DNA of 34,165 bases. Origin: Candidatus Methylomirabilis sp. (lineage in GTDB: Bacteria; Oederibacteriota; PGYV01; DYJU01). The DNA lies in assembly GCA_020722985.1 (NCBI GenBank), contig DYJU01000006.1, positions 1-34,165 of the forward strand, given 5' to 3'. Within the stretch, counting starts at the first letter, position 1. Each line of letters opens with the position of its first letter. The position numbers and the translations under genes are program-made. The notes below the pieces were generated by a model. That model was given only the letters and a program-made list of their open reading frames with translations, was not told the DNA's origin and did no database searches. Positions 1 to 8,735 of this stretch are shown here, piece by piece.

Positions 1-384
1 CAAAAAACTTGTATTTATTCTACTTTTGAATGTATGATTTTAGGGGCGGTTTGCAGAATAAATGCAAGAAATTATAGAGAGGTAGGAGGAGGTGGTAGGC
101 AAAGATGGAAGATTGAGAACGAAGGATTCAATATGCAAAAAGAAGGGGGATATAACCTGGAACATGGCTATAGTTATGACATTGTAGGAATGAAAAATTT
201 CTATTTGTTAATGCAAATAGCACACAATATAAATCAATTAATGGAAAAAGGGAGTTTGCTAAAAAAACAAATTCAAGAAGTTTTCGGAAGTATTAGAAAT
301 ATTGCCAGAATACTTTTAGAAGAACTGAGAACCAGGGGTATAACCAAAGAAGAATATGAAATAATAATTTCTGCGTCTTTTTAG
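1..384 (+). CDS. C-terminal fragment of a DDE (IS4-like) transposase, 5' end outside window
   Basis: The reading frame is open from base 1 with no stop, so the gene probably continues to the left; the ATG at 34 is unlikely to be the real start. The segment RQRWKIENEGFN followed by GGYNLEH and MKNFYLLMQIAH resembles the last part of IS4/DDE_Tnp_1-type transposases. There the RxxxE spacing (R-WKI-E) carries the third catalytic acid and a helical C-terminus follows. The expected catalytic domain with the two Asp residues would lie outside the window. The stretch before the motif (GGGGRQ, Cys-rich upstream) looks poorly conserved, so the gene may be decayed. No terminal inverted repeat was identified in the 3' flank. 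Family assignment comes from memory of motif patterns; the exact IS family is uncertain. Confidence 0.6.
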   Translation, partial: QKTCIYSTFECMILGAVCRINARNYREVGGGGRQRWKIENEGFNMQKEGGYNLEHGYSYDIVGMKNFYLLMQIAHNINQLMEKGSLLKKQIQEVFGSIRNIARILLEELRTRGITKEEYEIIISASF

Positions 385-609
385 ATACGATTCAATTCAA
401 CTTGGAATTATAAAATATAAGAAGTGTGATTAGGTTTATCCCCCGATAAAGTTTAATATGGCATAATAAAAATAAACAATATTAATATATTAGGAGAACT
501 CTATTTTTTTTTAAAATTTTTCTTTTCTTTTGTAATATTAACTTTTTTAGGCATTATTTAAAACCTTAAAAGGTTTATATTCTGCAGACCTGCTAAAAAT
601 TACAAAAAC
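385..609. other. Non-coding region between transposase fragment and porV-like gene
   Basis: No credible gene is seen. A short GAG-AA-CTC stem at 494-501 is followed by a run of nine T at 504-512 and could be a weak terminator for the transposase. A 7-bp hairpin, aaacctt/aaggttt with a 2-base loop, lies at 561-576, about 35 bases upstream of the promoter -35 box. It could be an operator or simply A+T-rich chance. No tRNA-like cloverleaf was recognised. Confidence 0.4.
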
Positions 610-638
610 TTGACAAAAAAATTTTTATATGTAATAAT
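610..638 (+). promoter_or_regulatory. Sigma70-type promoter of the porV-like/OmpA gene
   Basis: A perfect -35 box TTGACA (610-615), a 17-base spacer and AATAAT (633-638, five of six consensus bases) precede the start codon at 677. A Shine-Dalgarno sequence AAGGA (666-670) sits 6 bases before the ATG. The sequence around the -35 box closely matches that at 16234-16260 in front of the NHL gene. Confidence 0.7.
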
Positions 639-676
639 TTTAAAAATAAGATTTCATAATATGAAAAGGATTTTTT

Positions 677-2617
677 ATGAAAAAACTTTTAATTATAATT
701 AACATAATAGTTTTATTATCAGGAAATATATTTCCAGATATTGGACTTATTGGAACCACATCCAATAATTTTATCAAAATACTTCTACCTGCAAAGCCGG
801 CAAGCATGGGCGAAACTTATGTCGCAATTGCAGATGATATAAATGCCATACAATACAATCCTGCCGGACTTTCTAAAATAATGCTTTCTGAAATTTCTTT
901 ATCATATATAAACTGGTTTCAACAAATCAGATATGAAAATATATCATTTAGCATGCCATTTGTTTTTGGAAGTTTATCTCTTGCTATAAATCTTTTACAG
1001 ATAGAACCTATGGATAAAACAATCACAGATACTTCGTCTATAGGTTATAAAGAACTTTACAAATTTTCACCAATGGGTGTATATGGTATTTTGTCTTATG
1101 CGCATGAATTTACAGATAATTTGCATTTAGGCGCAAGTTTAAAAATTATTGATTATGCGATAAATCCTGATGAACCACAGGGCTCTGCTTTTTCTTTTTT
1201 ATTAGATCTTGGTTTTATTTATGATATGACTTTCTTAGATGGACTATCAGCAGGTATTGTATTTAAAAATTTAGGCCCATCAACACAATTTATTAATGAA
1301 AGTTTTATCCAGCCAATAAATATAAAAGGCGGTCTTGGTTATTCAAAAAATATTTTTTCCTTAGAAGGCGATGTGGAATATTTTCTTGACAACGATATAA
1401 ATTATTATTTAGGTGCATCACTTACATTGTTTGATATATTAAGTTTACGTGGTGGTTATAAAGGAGGAACAATTAATCAATTTACAGCAGGTGCTGGCAT
1501 TTCTTATAACAGGATTTTTCTTGATTATGCTTTTGTTCCATATAATTATGAAGATTTAGGTTTAACACATAGAATCACTTTAAGTTACCAATTCGGTTCG
1601 CCAAATGTGAAAGTTGAGATAACTCCAAAAGTTTTTTCACCAAATAATGATAAATATTATGATTTTGCATTTTTAACTCCACAGATTATGGCAAAAGATA
1701 AAGCAACATCTATTAATGTAAAAATTTATAATAAAAATAATCTATTGATACGTCAGATTCCATTTAAAAGTGCAAAAGCAAGATTATTCTGGAATGGTGT
1801 AAATAGTATGAATATGATAGTTCCTGATGAAACATATAGAGCAGAGATAGAAGTAAGTTACAGAGGCGGAATTAAATCAACATCAAATTCAGATTATGTG
1901 GAGGTTGACAATACGCCACCTATGGTTAATATAGATGCTGAACCAAAACTTGTAAAGCCCGGACAAGCAACGGCTCTATTAGTTCCTGTTTCATTTAAAC
2001 CAATGGCAACTGATTTGCATGGGATTTCTAAATGGCGTTTAGTTATTACTGAGCAGGCAGGAACTGTTTTTAAAACAATTTCAGGAGATGGGGAACCCGC
2101 ACCTGTTATTATATGGGATGGCTCAGATAATACAGGGATTAATTATGTAAAAACAGGGACTTTATATGGCTATACATTTTATGCAGCAGATAGCGTTGGC
2201 AATTGGGGAAAATCAACAACTAATTATGTAAAGGTATTGTTAAGAGAGATTGTAATAAACCTTGCTGCTGATACTTTATTTGATATAGGCAAAGCAGATG
2301 TAAAGATAAGTGTTTATAAAGATATAGAGAAAGTTGCAAATGAAATAAATAAATATAAAAATGTTTCTGTAATAGTTGAAGGACATACGGATAATATCCC
2401 GATTTCACGCAGTATATATCGTGATAATATAGAACTTTCTCAGGCGAGGGCAAATGCTGTTGTGAAATTTTTCAATGAACTATTTGGTCTTGATGAAAAA
2501 ATATTTACTGCAATTGGAAAAGGAGAGACAGAACCAATTGCGTCAAATGACACAGAAGAAGGCAGAAAGAAAAACAGGCGAGTTACAATAAGAATACGTG
2601 CAAGCAAATGGGAGTGA
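677..2617 (+). CDS. PorV/PorQ-like outer-membrane barrel fused to Ig-like and OmpA domains
   Basis: The 646-residue protein starts with a hydrophobic signal peptide (about residues 1-19). Residues 40-66 carry the PorV/UPF0164 hallmark: MGETYVAIADD, then NPAGLS. Alternating beta strands continue to about 305, consistent with an FadL/PorV-type barrel. Two Ig-like segments follow (about 315-415, with FSPNNDKYYDF and a FlgD-like WNG, and 415-520). A C-terminal OmpA/MotB peptidoglycan-binding domain spans about 525-645, with EGHTDNIP at 568-575, ELSQARANAVV and RKKNRRVTI. In Bacteroidota, PorV receives type IX cargo at the outer membrane. Here the OmpA domain would tether the barrel to the cell wall. 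The domain calls are motif-based; a secretion role is inference. The gene has its own promoter and a 60-base gap to the next gene. Confidence 0.8.
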   Translation: MKKLLIIINIIVLLSGNIFPDIGLIGTTSNNFIKILLPAKPASMGETYVAIADDINAIQYNPAGLSKIMLSEISLSYINWFQQIRYENISFSMPFVFGSLSLAINLLQIEPMDKTITDTSSIGYKELYKFSPMGVYGILSYAHEFTDNLHLGASLKIIDYAINPDEPQGSAFSFLLDLGFIYDMTFLDGLSAGIVFKNLGPSTQFINESFIQPINIKGGLGYSKNIFSLEGDVEYFLDNDINYYLGASLTLFDILSLRGGYKGGTINQFTAGAGISYNRIFLDYAFVPYNYEDLGLTHRITLSYQFGSPNVKVEITPKVFSPNNDKYYDFAFLTPQIMAKDKATSINVKIYNKNNLLIRQIPFKSAKARLFWNGVNSMNMIVPDETYRAEIEVSYRGGIKSTSNSDYVEVDNTPPMVNIDAEPKLVKPGQATALLVPVSFKPMATDLHGISKWRLVITEQAGTVFKTISGDGEPAPVIIWDGSDNTGINYVKTGTLYGYTFYAADSVGNWGKSTTNYVKVLLREIVINLAADTLFDIGKADVKISVYKDIEKVANEINKYKNVSVIVEGHTDNIPISRSIYRDNIELSQARANAVVKFFNELFGLDEKIFTAIGKGETEPIASNDTEEGRKKNRRVTIRIRASKWE

Positions 2618-2677
2618 ATTTTTGTCGATAGCAGGATAAAGTAATTTATAACAATATTATTTAAGGAGGACTTTTAA

Positions 2678-3457
2678 ATGAGGAGAAAACAGGTTTATGA
2701 TTCAACAGTGCAATCTGTGGAAAGGACGCTTGATATTATAGAAACATTAAGCGAATACAGGACAGGAGTTGGTGTTACAACTTTAAGTAAGGATCTTAAA
2801 CTTCATAAAAGCACAGTTCATAGATTACTTACAACTTTGATGTTGCGAAAATATGTAGAACAGGACCCTGAAACATCAAAATACCGTCTGGGAATGAAGT
2901 TATTTGAACTTGGTAATGCTGTACTTTCAAAATTAGATATAAGGCAGCAGGCAATGCCATATTTAAGGCAATTGTGGAAAACAACAGGAGAAACTATACA
3001 ACTTGCCATTGTTGATCAATACAATGTCCTTTATATTGATGTTTTAGAAACGTTAGAAAAGGTAGGAGTTAAATCAAATGTAGGTGAAAGAGCCCCTTTA
3101 TATTGTTCTGCTGCTGGCAAAATATGGCTTGCAAACCTGCCACAGGAAAGGATTGATGATATTTTAAAAAATATAAAATTTGAATCACTTACACCATATA
3201 CAATTGATAGTATTGATAAATTAAAGGTGGCTATAAATCAGGCGAAAGAGACAGGTTATGGTGTTGACAACCAGGAACATTCAATCGACTTGTCGAGCGT
3301 TGCTTCTGCCATAAAAAATAGCCGTGGAAGAGTAATTGCCTGTGTTTCTATTGTTGCACCTTCTCTAAGAACAAATATAGAAAAAATAAAGGAATTAGGC
3401 GCAAAAGTAAAAGAAACAGCCGAAAGAATATCCCAGAGTATGGGATTTAACAAATAA
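2678..3457 (+). CDS. IclR-family transcriptional regulator
   Basis: The protein has 259 residues, a normal IclR length. Residues about 9-70 form the winged helix-turn-helix, beginning QSVERTLDIIETL, with recognition helix KSTVHRLLTTL (44-54) and wing YRLGMKLFELG. The effector-binding domain follows, with NVGERAPLYCSAAGKIWLA, then GYGVDNQEHS and a C-terminal long helix. A strong Shine-Dalgarno AAGGAGG (2663-2669) lies 8 bases before the ATG. IclR proteins usually control nearby catabolic genes and bind small carboxylates or sugars' breakdown products. The nearest candidate target is the GH5 hydrolase just downstream, but no operator was identified and the ligand cannot be predicted. Confidence 0.9.
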   Translation: MRRKQVYDSTVQSVERTLDIIETLSEYRTGVGVTTLSKDLKLHKSTVHRLLTTLMLRKYVEQDPETSKYRLGMKLFELGNAVLSKLDIRQQAMPYLRQLWKTTGETIQLAIVDQYNVLYIDVLETLEKVGVKSNVGERAPLYCSAAGKIWLANLPQERIDDILKNIKFESLTPYTIDSIDKLKVAINQAKETGYGVDNQEHSIDLSSVASAIKNSRGRVIACVSIVAPSLRTNIEKIKELGAKVKETAERISQSMGFNK

Positions 3458-3499
3458 ATAAAAAATTCTTTTTTATTCTATTTTATCGGAGGATAAATC

Positions 3500-4582
3500 A
3501 TGTATCTTACAGGAGTCAATATTGGTGGCTTTTTATCGCAATGTAATTTAACAGATGGACACATAAAAAAATTTATAGATGAAAAAGATATAAATTATAT
3601 TAAAAATTGGAGTTTTAATACAATAAGATTACCTGTTGATTATATGCTTTTTGAAAGCGATGATAAACCATTCTTATATAATGAAAAGAAATTAAAATAT
3701 TTAGATAGAATAATAGATTTATGTATAGAAAAAGATATTTATATAATTCTTGATCTGCATAAAGCACCGGGACATTCTTTTTCATATAAAGAACGTGATA
3801 AAAATGATATATGGAATAAAAAATCAAAAAACAGGAAAAGATTTTTAAATATATGGGATTTTTTATCTGAAAGATATAAAAAGTATAATGAAAAATTGAT
3901 TTTTGAAATTTTAAATGAACCTGTTGCTGATAAAGATGAAGATTGGAATCAACTTGCAAAAGACGCAGTTGAAATAATAAGAAAAAAAGATCAATCAAGA
4001 TTTATAATAATAGAATCAAATAAATGGGGACATTGTGATAAATTTTCAAAATTAAAAAAATTTGATGATGACAGAATAATTTATAGTTTTCATTTTTATG
4101 ATCCAATTATAGTTACCCATCAACTCGCAGAATGGACATCTTTTTATATACATAATATTTACAGACAAAAGGTTAAATACCCGGGGAAACCAGATGGCTT
4201 ACAAGAAGCAAAAAAGAGATTAGAAGAAAAAGATAAATCATTTTTAATATTTTTTAAAAATCAGGATAAAAACTGGAATAAAAATGAACTTAAAAAAATT
4301 TTATATCCGGTTTTGAAATTCAGAGATAAATATAAAGTAAATATTTTTTGCGGCGAATTCGGAGTAAATGCAAAAACAGACCCTGAAACCAGAATAAACT
4401 GGACACAGGATATTATAGACATTTTTAAAAAAGATGAAATTTCATGGACATACTGGAATTATAAAAATATGGATTTTGGTTTATGGGATTTTACAGAAAA
4501 ATATAAAGACAATCCAAATTATAACAAGAAAAGATTAGATGAAAATATTTTGAAAGTTTTACAAGCCGGGATAAAAAAATAA
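3500..4582 (+). CDS. Glycoside hydrolase family 5 (cellulase-like), cytoplasmic
   Basis: The 360-residue protein is a GH5-type TIM barrel. It opens with MYLTGVNIGGFL, then shows FNTIRLPVDY (strand 2), YIILDLHKAPG (strand 3), the acid/base motif FEILNEP (Glu140), YSFHFYDP (His198/Tyr200) and the nucleophile motif FCGEFGV (Glu286), ending with WTYWNYKN. Both catalytic glutamates are present. There is no signal peptide, so it probably acts inside the cell on oligosaccharides such as beta-glucosides; the actual substrate cannot be read from the sequence. A Shine-Dalgarno GGAGG precedes the ATG (about 3488-3492). Its stop codon directly abuts the tgt start, implying cotranscription. Confidence 0.85.
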   Translation: MYLTGVNIGGFLSQCNLTDGHIKKFIDEKDINYIKNWSFNTIRLPVDYMLFESDDKPFLYNEKKLKYLDRIIDLCIEKDIYIILDLHKAPGHSFSYKERDKNDIWNKKSKNRKRFLNIWDFLSERYKKYNEKLIFEILNEPVADKDEDWNQLAKDAVEIIRKKDQSRFIIIESNKWGHCDKFSKLKKFDDDRIIYSFHFYDPIIVTHQLAEWTSFYIHNIYRQKVKYPGKPDGLQEAKKRLEEKDKSFLIFFKNQDKNWNKNELKKILYPVLKFRDKYKVNIFCGEFGVNAKTDPETRINWTQDIIDIFKKDEISWTYWNYKNMDFGLWDFTEKYKDNPNYNKKRLDENILKVLQAGIKK

Positions 4583-5689
<1,107 letters not shown>

Positions 5690-5700
5690 GGAGGTCGTTT

Positions 5701-6030
5701 ATGATTTTTTACACATTGCTTTTTGCAGCAGATGCTGCCCCTGTTAAACCAGATGCACCATCTATGTTTTCTGCTTTTTTACCTTTGATTTTTATTTTAA
5801 TTTTATTTTATATTATGTTTATAATTCCACATCAAAAAGAACAGAAAAAAATGCAGGAAATGTTAAAATCTTTAAAAGAAGGTGATAAAGTTTTAACAAG
5901 TGGTGGAATAGTAGGCATAATTGCAGGTTTTACTGAAAAAGATGATACGGTTCAGATAAAAGTTGGCGAAAATGTAAAATTAAATATTTTAAGGGCTTAT
6001 ATTATAAAAAAATTTGAAAAAATTCAGTAA
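5701..6030 (+). CDS. yajC: Preprotein translocase subunit YajC
   Basis: This 109-residue single-pass membrane protein has an Ala-rich N-terminus, a transmembrane helix at about 23-43 (FSAFLPLIFILILFYIMFII) and a basic linker HQKEQKKMQEMLKSLKEGD. The YajC signature VLTSGGIVGIIAGF follows. YajC associates with SecDF and assists Sec-dependent export. A strong Shine-Dalgarno AAGGAGGT (5688-5695) overlaps the tgt stop codon. In most genomes secD and secF come next; here galT follows 2 bases later, so secDF must be elsewhere if present. Confidence 0.93.
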   Translation: MIFYTLLFAADAAPVKPDAPSMFSAFLPLIFILILFYIMFIIPHQKEQKKMQEMLKSLKEGDKVLTSGGIVGIIAGFTEKDDTVQIKVGENVKLNILRAYIIKKFEKIQ

Positions 6031-6032
6031 AA

Positions 6033-7025
6033 ATGTCTTCAGAATTTAGAAAAGACCTATTATCAGATAAATGGGTAATAATTTTAAATGATGATAACAA
6101 CTTTATTCCTGATAAGGATTCAAAATTTGATTATAAATCTTTACCTGTTTTAGATGCAAATTGCCCTTTTTGTCCGGGAAATGAAAATAAAACCAAATTT
6201 AGCATTTATGAATTAAAAAAAGGAAATAACTGGCAGGTCAGAGTAATTCCTAATAATAAACCATATTTAAAAGTAGAAACAAATTTAAAAAGACATACAA
6301 AAGATATTTTTGCGTATATAGATGGCACAGGTGCAAATGAAGTTATTATAGAAACGCCTATTCATAATATTGATTTTGATGAGATGGAAGTAAAAGATAT
6401 TTCGTTCATTTTACAGGCGTATAAAGAAAGATTTTTAGATTTAAAAAAAGATGAACGGATGGAGCACATTATAATAATTAAAAGCAGGGGAATAAAAGCA
6501 GGTAGTTTTATTCCACATTTACATTCTCAACTCGTTGCTTTTCCTGTTATTCCACCTATGATTGACGAAGAACTAAATGAAGCAGAGAATTATTATAAAA
6601 TAAAAAATAATTGTGTTTATTGTGACATGATAAAATCAGAGATAAAATTAGATGAAAGAGTTATTTTATCAAATGAGCATTTCATCTGTATTTTACCTTA
6701 TGCTTCACGGGTCAGTTTTGAAATGATGATTTTACCGAGGGAACATAAATCACATTTTTATGATATAAACGAAAAAGAAGTTATGAGTTTAGCATCCATT
6801 TTAAAAGAAGCAATTTACAAATTAAATAAAGCAACAGGTTATTCTGCTTATAATATGATTTTGCATACATCTCCTATTAAATTAAGCAAATTAGAATATT
6901 ATCACTGGCATATAGAGATTTTACCTAAATTAAAGAATTTTTCTGGTTTTGAACAGGCAACTGGTCTTTTTATCAATCCAACAACACCAGAAGAAGCAGC
7001 AAACTATTTAAAAGAGTTAAAGTGA
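6033..7025 (+). CDS. galT: Galactose-1-phosphate uridylyltransferase family
   Basis: The 330-residue protein belongs to the HIT-superfamily GalT branch. It begins with FRKDLLSDKWVII, has the zinc pair NCPFCPGNE (Cys44, Cys47) and the active-site motif IPHLHSQL. In that motif His164 would be the nucleophile that carries UMP, with Gln166 after it. A second Cys pair (NNCVYCDM) and a late HWHIEI motif complete the fold. The reaction exchanges UDP-glucose and galactose-1-phosphate in the Leloir pathway. ADP-glucose phosphorylase-like enzymes share these motifs, so the nucleotide is not certain. The HLHSQ form replaces the more common HPHGQ. No clear Shine-Dalgarno is present; the start lies 2 bases after the yajC stop. 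Confidence 0.85.
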   Translation: MSSEFRKDLLSDKWVIILNDDNNFIPDKDSKFDYKSLPVLDANCPFCPGNENKTKFSIYELKKGNNWQVRVIPNNKPYLKVETNLKRHTKDIFAYIDGTGANEVIIETPIHNIDFDEMEVKDISFILQAYKERFLDLKKDERMEHIIIIKSRGIKAGSFIPHLHSQLVAFPVIPPMIDEELNEAENYYKIKNNCVYCDMIKSEIKLDERVILSNEHFICILPYASRVSFEMMILPREHKSHFYDINEKEVMSLASILKEAIYKLNKATGYSAYNMILHTSPIKLSKLEYYHWHIEILPKLKNFSGFEQATGLFINPTTPEEAANYLKELK

Positions 7026-7044
7026 AACCTTAAATGAGATAAAA

Positions 7045-8241
7045 ATGGATAAAAAAATATATGCTGTAAGCGAAATAACGACAATTGTTAAAGGTTTACT
7101 TGAAGATACAATAGGTAATATATATGTAAAAGGGGAAATTTCAGGACTTAAAATACCAGAATCAGGTCATATTTATTTTAGTTTAAAAGATGAATTTAAT
7201 CAAATAAAAGTTGCATTATTCAAATATTCTGCAAGAAAACTAAATATTGATTTGAAAGATGGCCAGGAAGTTATTGTTTATGGAAAACTTTCAATATATG
7301 GAAAAAAAAGCGAATACCAGATAATTGCAGAAGATATTCAGATGTTAGGTATTGGAGATTTACTTTTAAAGTTTGAAAAATTAAAGAAAAAACTTGCAGA
7401 AAAAGGATTATTTGATGAAAATAGAAAAAGGCAGATACCTAAATTCCCTGAGAAAGTAGGCATAATAACAAGTATAACTGGCGCAGCAATAAGAGATATT
7501 TTAAAAATATTATCCAGAAGATATACTGATCTGGAAATTTTAATAAAACCAACTTTAGTTCAGGGAGAAGAAGCTCCGGGGCAGATAATAGAAGCAATAA
7601 AAATTTTTAATGAATTTGATGATATTGATGTTATTATTATGGCAAGGGGTGGTGGCTCAATTGATGATCTATGGGCATTCAATGATGAAAATCTTGCTTA
7701 TGCTATTTATGAATCAAGAATCCCGATAATTTCAGCAGTAGGTCATGAGATTGACTGGACCATTGCAGATTTTGTTGCTGATTTACGTGCTCCTACACCA
7801 TCGGCTGCTGCTGAACTTTTAGTTCCTGATAAAAAAGAATTATTAAAAATATTAGATAAACAGTTGAAAAATATTTATAATTTAGTTATTTCAGTTATAA
7901 CTAATGCAGGTGAAAAATTAAATTCTTTAATAAAAAGATATGCATTTAAAATACCACAAAAAATTTATGAAGAACAGATACAGAGATTGGATGATGTTAT
8001 AATAAATATAAATGAAGTTATGGATGAGAGAATTAAAGGATTTGATGAAAAAATAAAAAATTTAAATGAAAAATTAAATATTTTAAATCCTTTAACCATT
8101 TTAAAACGTGGATTTTCAATAGTGTATGATGAACAGGGAAAACTTATAAAACAATCAAATCAGGTTGAGGAAGGGAATAATGTAAAAATAAAATTATACA
8201 AAGGCAGATTAATTGCTGAGGTAAAAGAAAAAAGTGAATAA
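7045..8241 (+). CDS. xseA: Exodeoxyribonuclease VII large subunit
   Basis: The 398-residue protein carries an N-terminal OB-fold, with YAVSEITTIVKGLLED, VKGEISGLK and GHIYFSLKD. The catalytic core has VGIITSITGAAIRDIL, MARGGGSIDDLWAFNDE (about 199-215), AVGHEIDWTIADFVAD and RAPTPSAAAE. A coiled-coil segment ends in LNPLTILKRGFSIV. Together with XseB it degrades single-stranded DNA processively from both ends and acts in repair. Its partner xseB lies 179 bases downstream. The ATG has only a weak ribosome-binding site. The C-terminus is charged and short, as usual. Confidence 0.97.
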   Translation: MDKKIYAVSEITTIVKGLLEDTIGNIYVKGEISGLKIPESGHIYFSLKDEFNQIKVALFKYSARKLNIDLKDGQEVIVYGKLSIYGKKSEYQIIAEDIQMLGIGDLLLKFEKLKKKLAEKGLFDENRKRQIPKFPEKVGIITSITGAAIRDILKILSRRYTDLEILIKPTLVQGEEAPGQIIEAIKIFNEFDDIDVIIMARGGGSIDDLWAFNDENLAYAIYESRIPIISAVGHEIDWTIADFVADLRAPTPSAAAELLVPDKKELLKILDKQLKNIYNLVISVITNAGEKLNSLIKRYAFKIPQKIYEEQIQRLDDVIININEVMDERIKGFDEKIKNLNEKLNILNPLTILKRGFSIVYDEQGKLIKQSNQVEEGNNVKIKLYKGRLIAEVKEKSE

Positions 8242-8375
8242 AACTTTGCGATTACTAAATAAAATAATTTTTAATTTATGGGGTACTATTTATTATTGAG
8301 AATAAAATGTCTTGTAGTATGCCGATTGTTATCTGAAAAAACTTACCAATTAAAAATAAAAAAATAGATTGCTAA

Positions 8376-8403
8376 TTGATAATTTTAATATTAAAATTAT
8401 CAA
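8376..8403. repeat. Perfect 28-bp palindrome upstream of xseB
   Basis: The half-site ttgataattttaat (8376-8389) is followed immediately by its exact reverse complement (8390-8403). It ends 17 bases before the xseB ATG and just upstream of its Shine-Dalgarno (gaggtg, about 8412-8417). It is the only long perfect palindrome noticed inside the housekeeping run. It could be a protein-binding operator or an RNA hairpin controlling xseB translation; it lacks the G+C-rich stem expected of an intrinsic terminator. Confidence 0.6.
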
Positions 8404-8420
8404 AAAATAAGAGGTGAAAA

Positions 8421-8735
8421 ATGAAAAAAGAAAAAAAGAAAAGTTTTGCAGATTATTTAAATGAAATAGAAGAAATAGTAGAAAACTTAGAATCTGGCGA
8501 GATTGATATAGATAAAGCAATAGAAGAATATGAAAAAGCAATGGATTTAATAGAGAAATGTAAAAAAATATTAAATGAAAGTAAATTAAAAATAGAAGTT
8601 TTGAAAAAGAAAACTGAAAAAGGATGGGAAACAGAACCTTTGAATATAGAGGAAGAGGAAAAAGAGGAAAAAGAAGAGGAGAAAGAGGAAAAAGAGGAAA
8701 AAGAAATAGAGGATGAAAATGAGTTTAAATTTTAA
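8421..8735 (+). CDS. xseB: Exodeoxyribonuclease VII small subunit with acidic tail
   Basis: The first 70 residues match XseB: SFADYLNEIEEIVENLESGE, then IDKAIEEYEKAM and a long helix with KCKKILNESKLKIEVLKK. XseB binds the XseA coiled coil and forms the regulatory part of exonuclease VII. After GWETEPL the protein gains a tail of about 30 residues made nearly only of Glu and Lys, encoded by a purine-only stretch (8648-8706). This lengthens it to 104 residues, against about 70-85 usual. The ispA start lies inside the last codons of this gene. A clear Shine-Dalgarno precedes the ATG. Confidence 0.92.
   Translation: MKKEKKKSFADYLNEIEEIVENLESGEIDIDKAIEEYEKAMDLIEKCKKILNESKLKIEVLKKKTEKGWETEPLNIEEEEKEEKEEEKEEKEEKEIEDENEFKF
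8648..8706 (+). repeat. Homopurine tract with gaggaaaaa repeats in xseB
   Basis: Fifty-nine consecutive purines on the + strand, built from imperfect copies of gaggaaaaa and aagagg units, encode the Glu/Lys tail of XseB. Such mirror-like purine tracts can expand or contract and can form triplex structures. The tract also contains several Shine-Dalgarno-like GAGG sequences just upstream of the ispA start. Confidence 0.75.
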
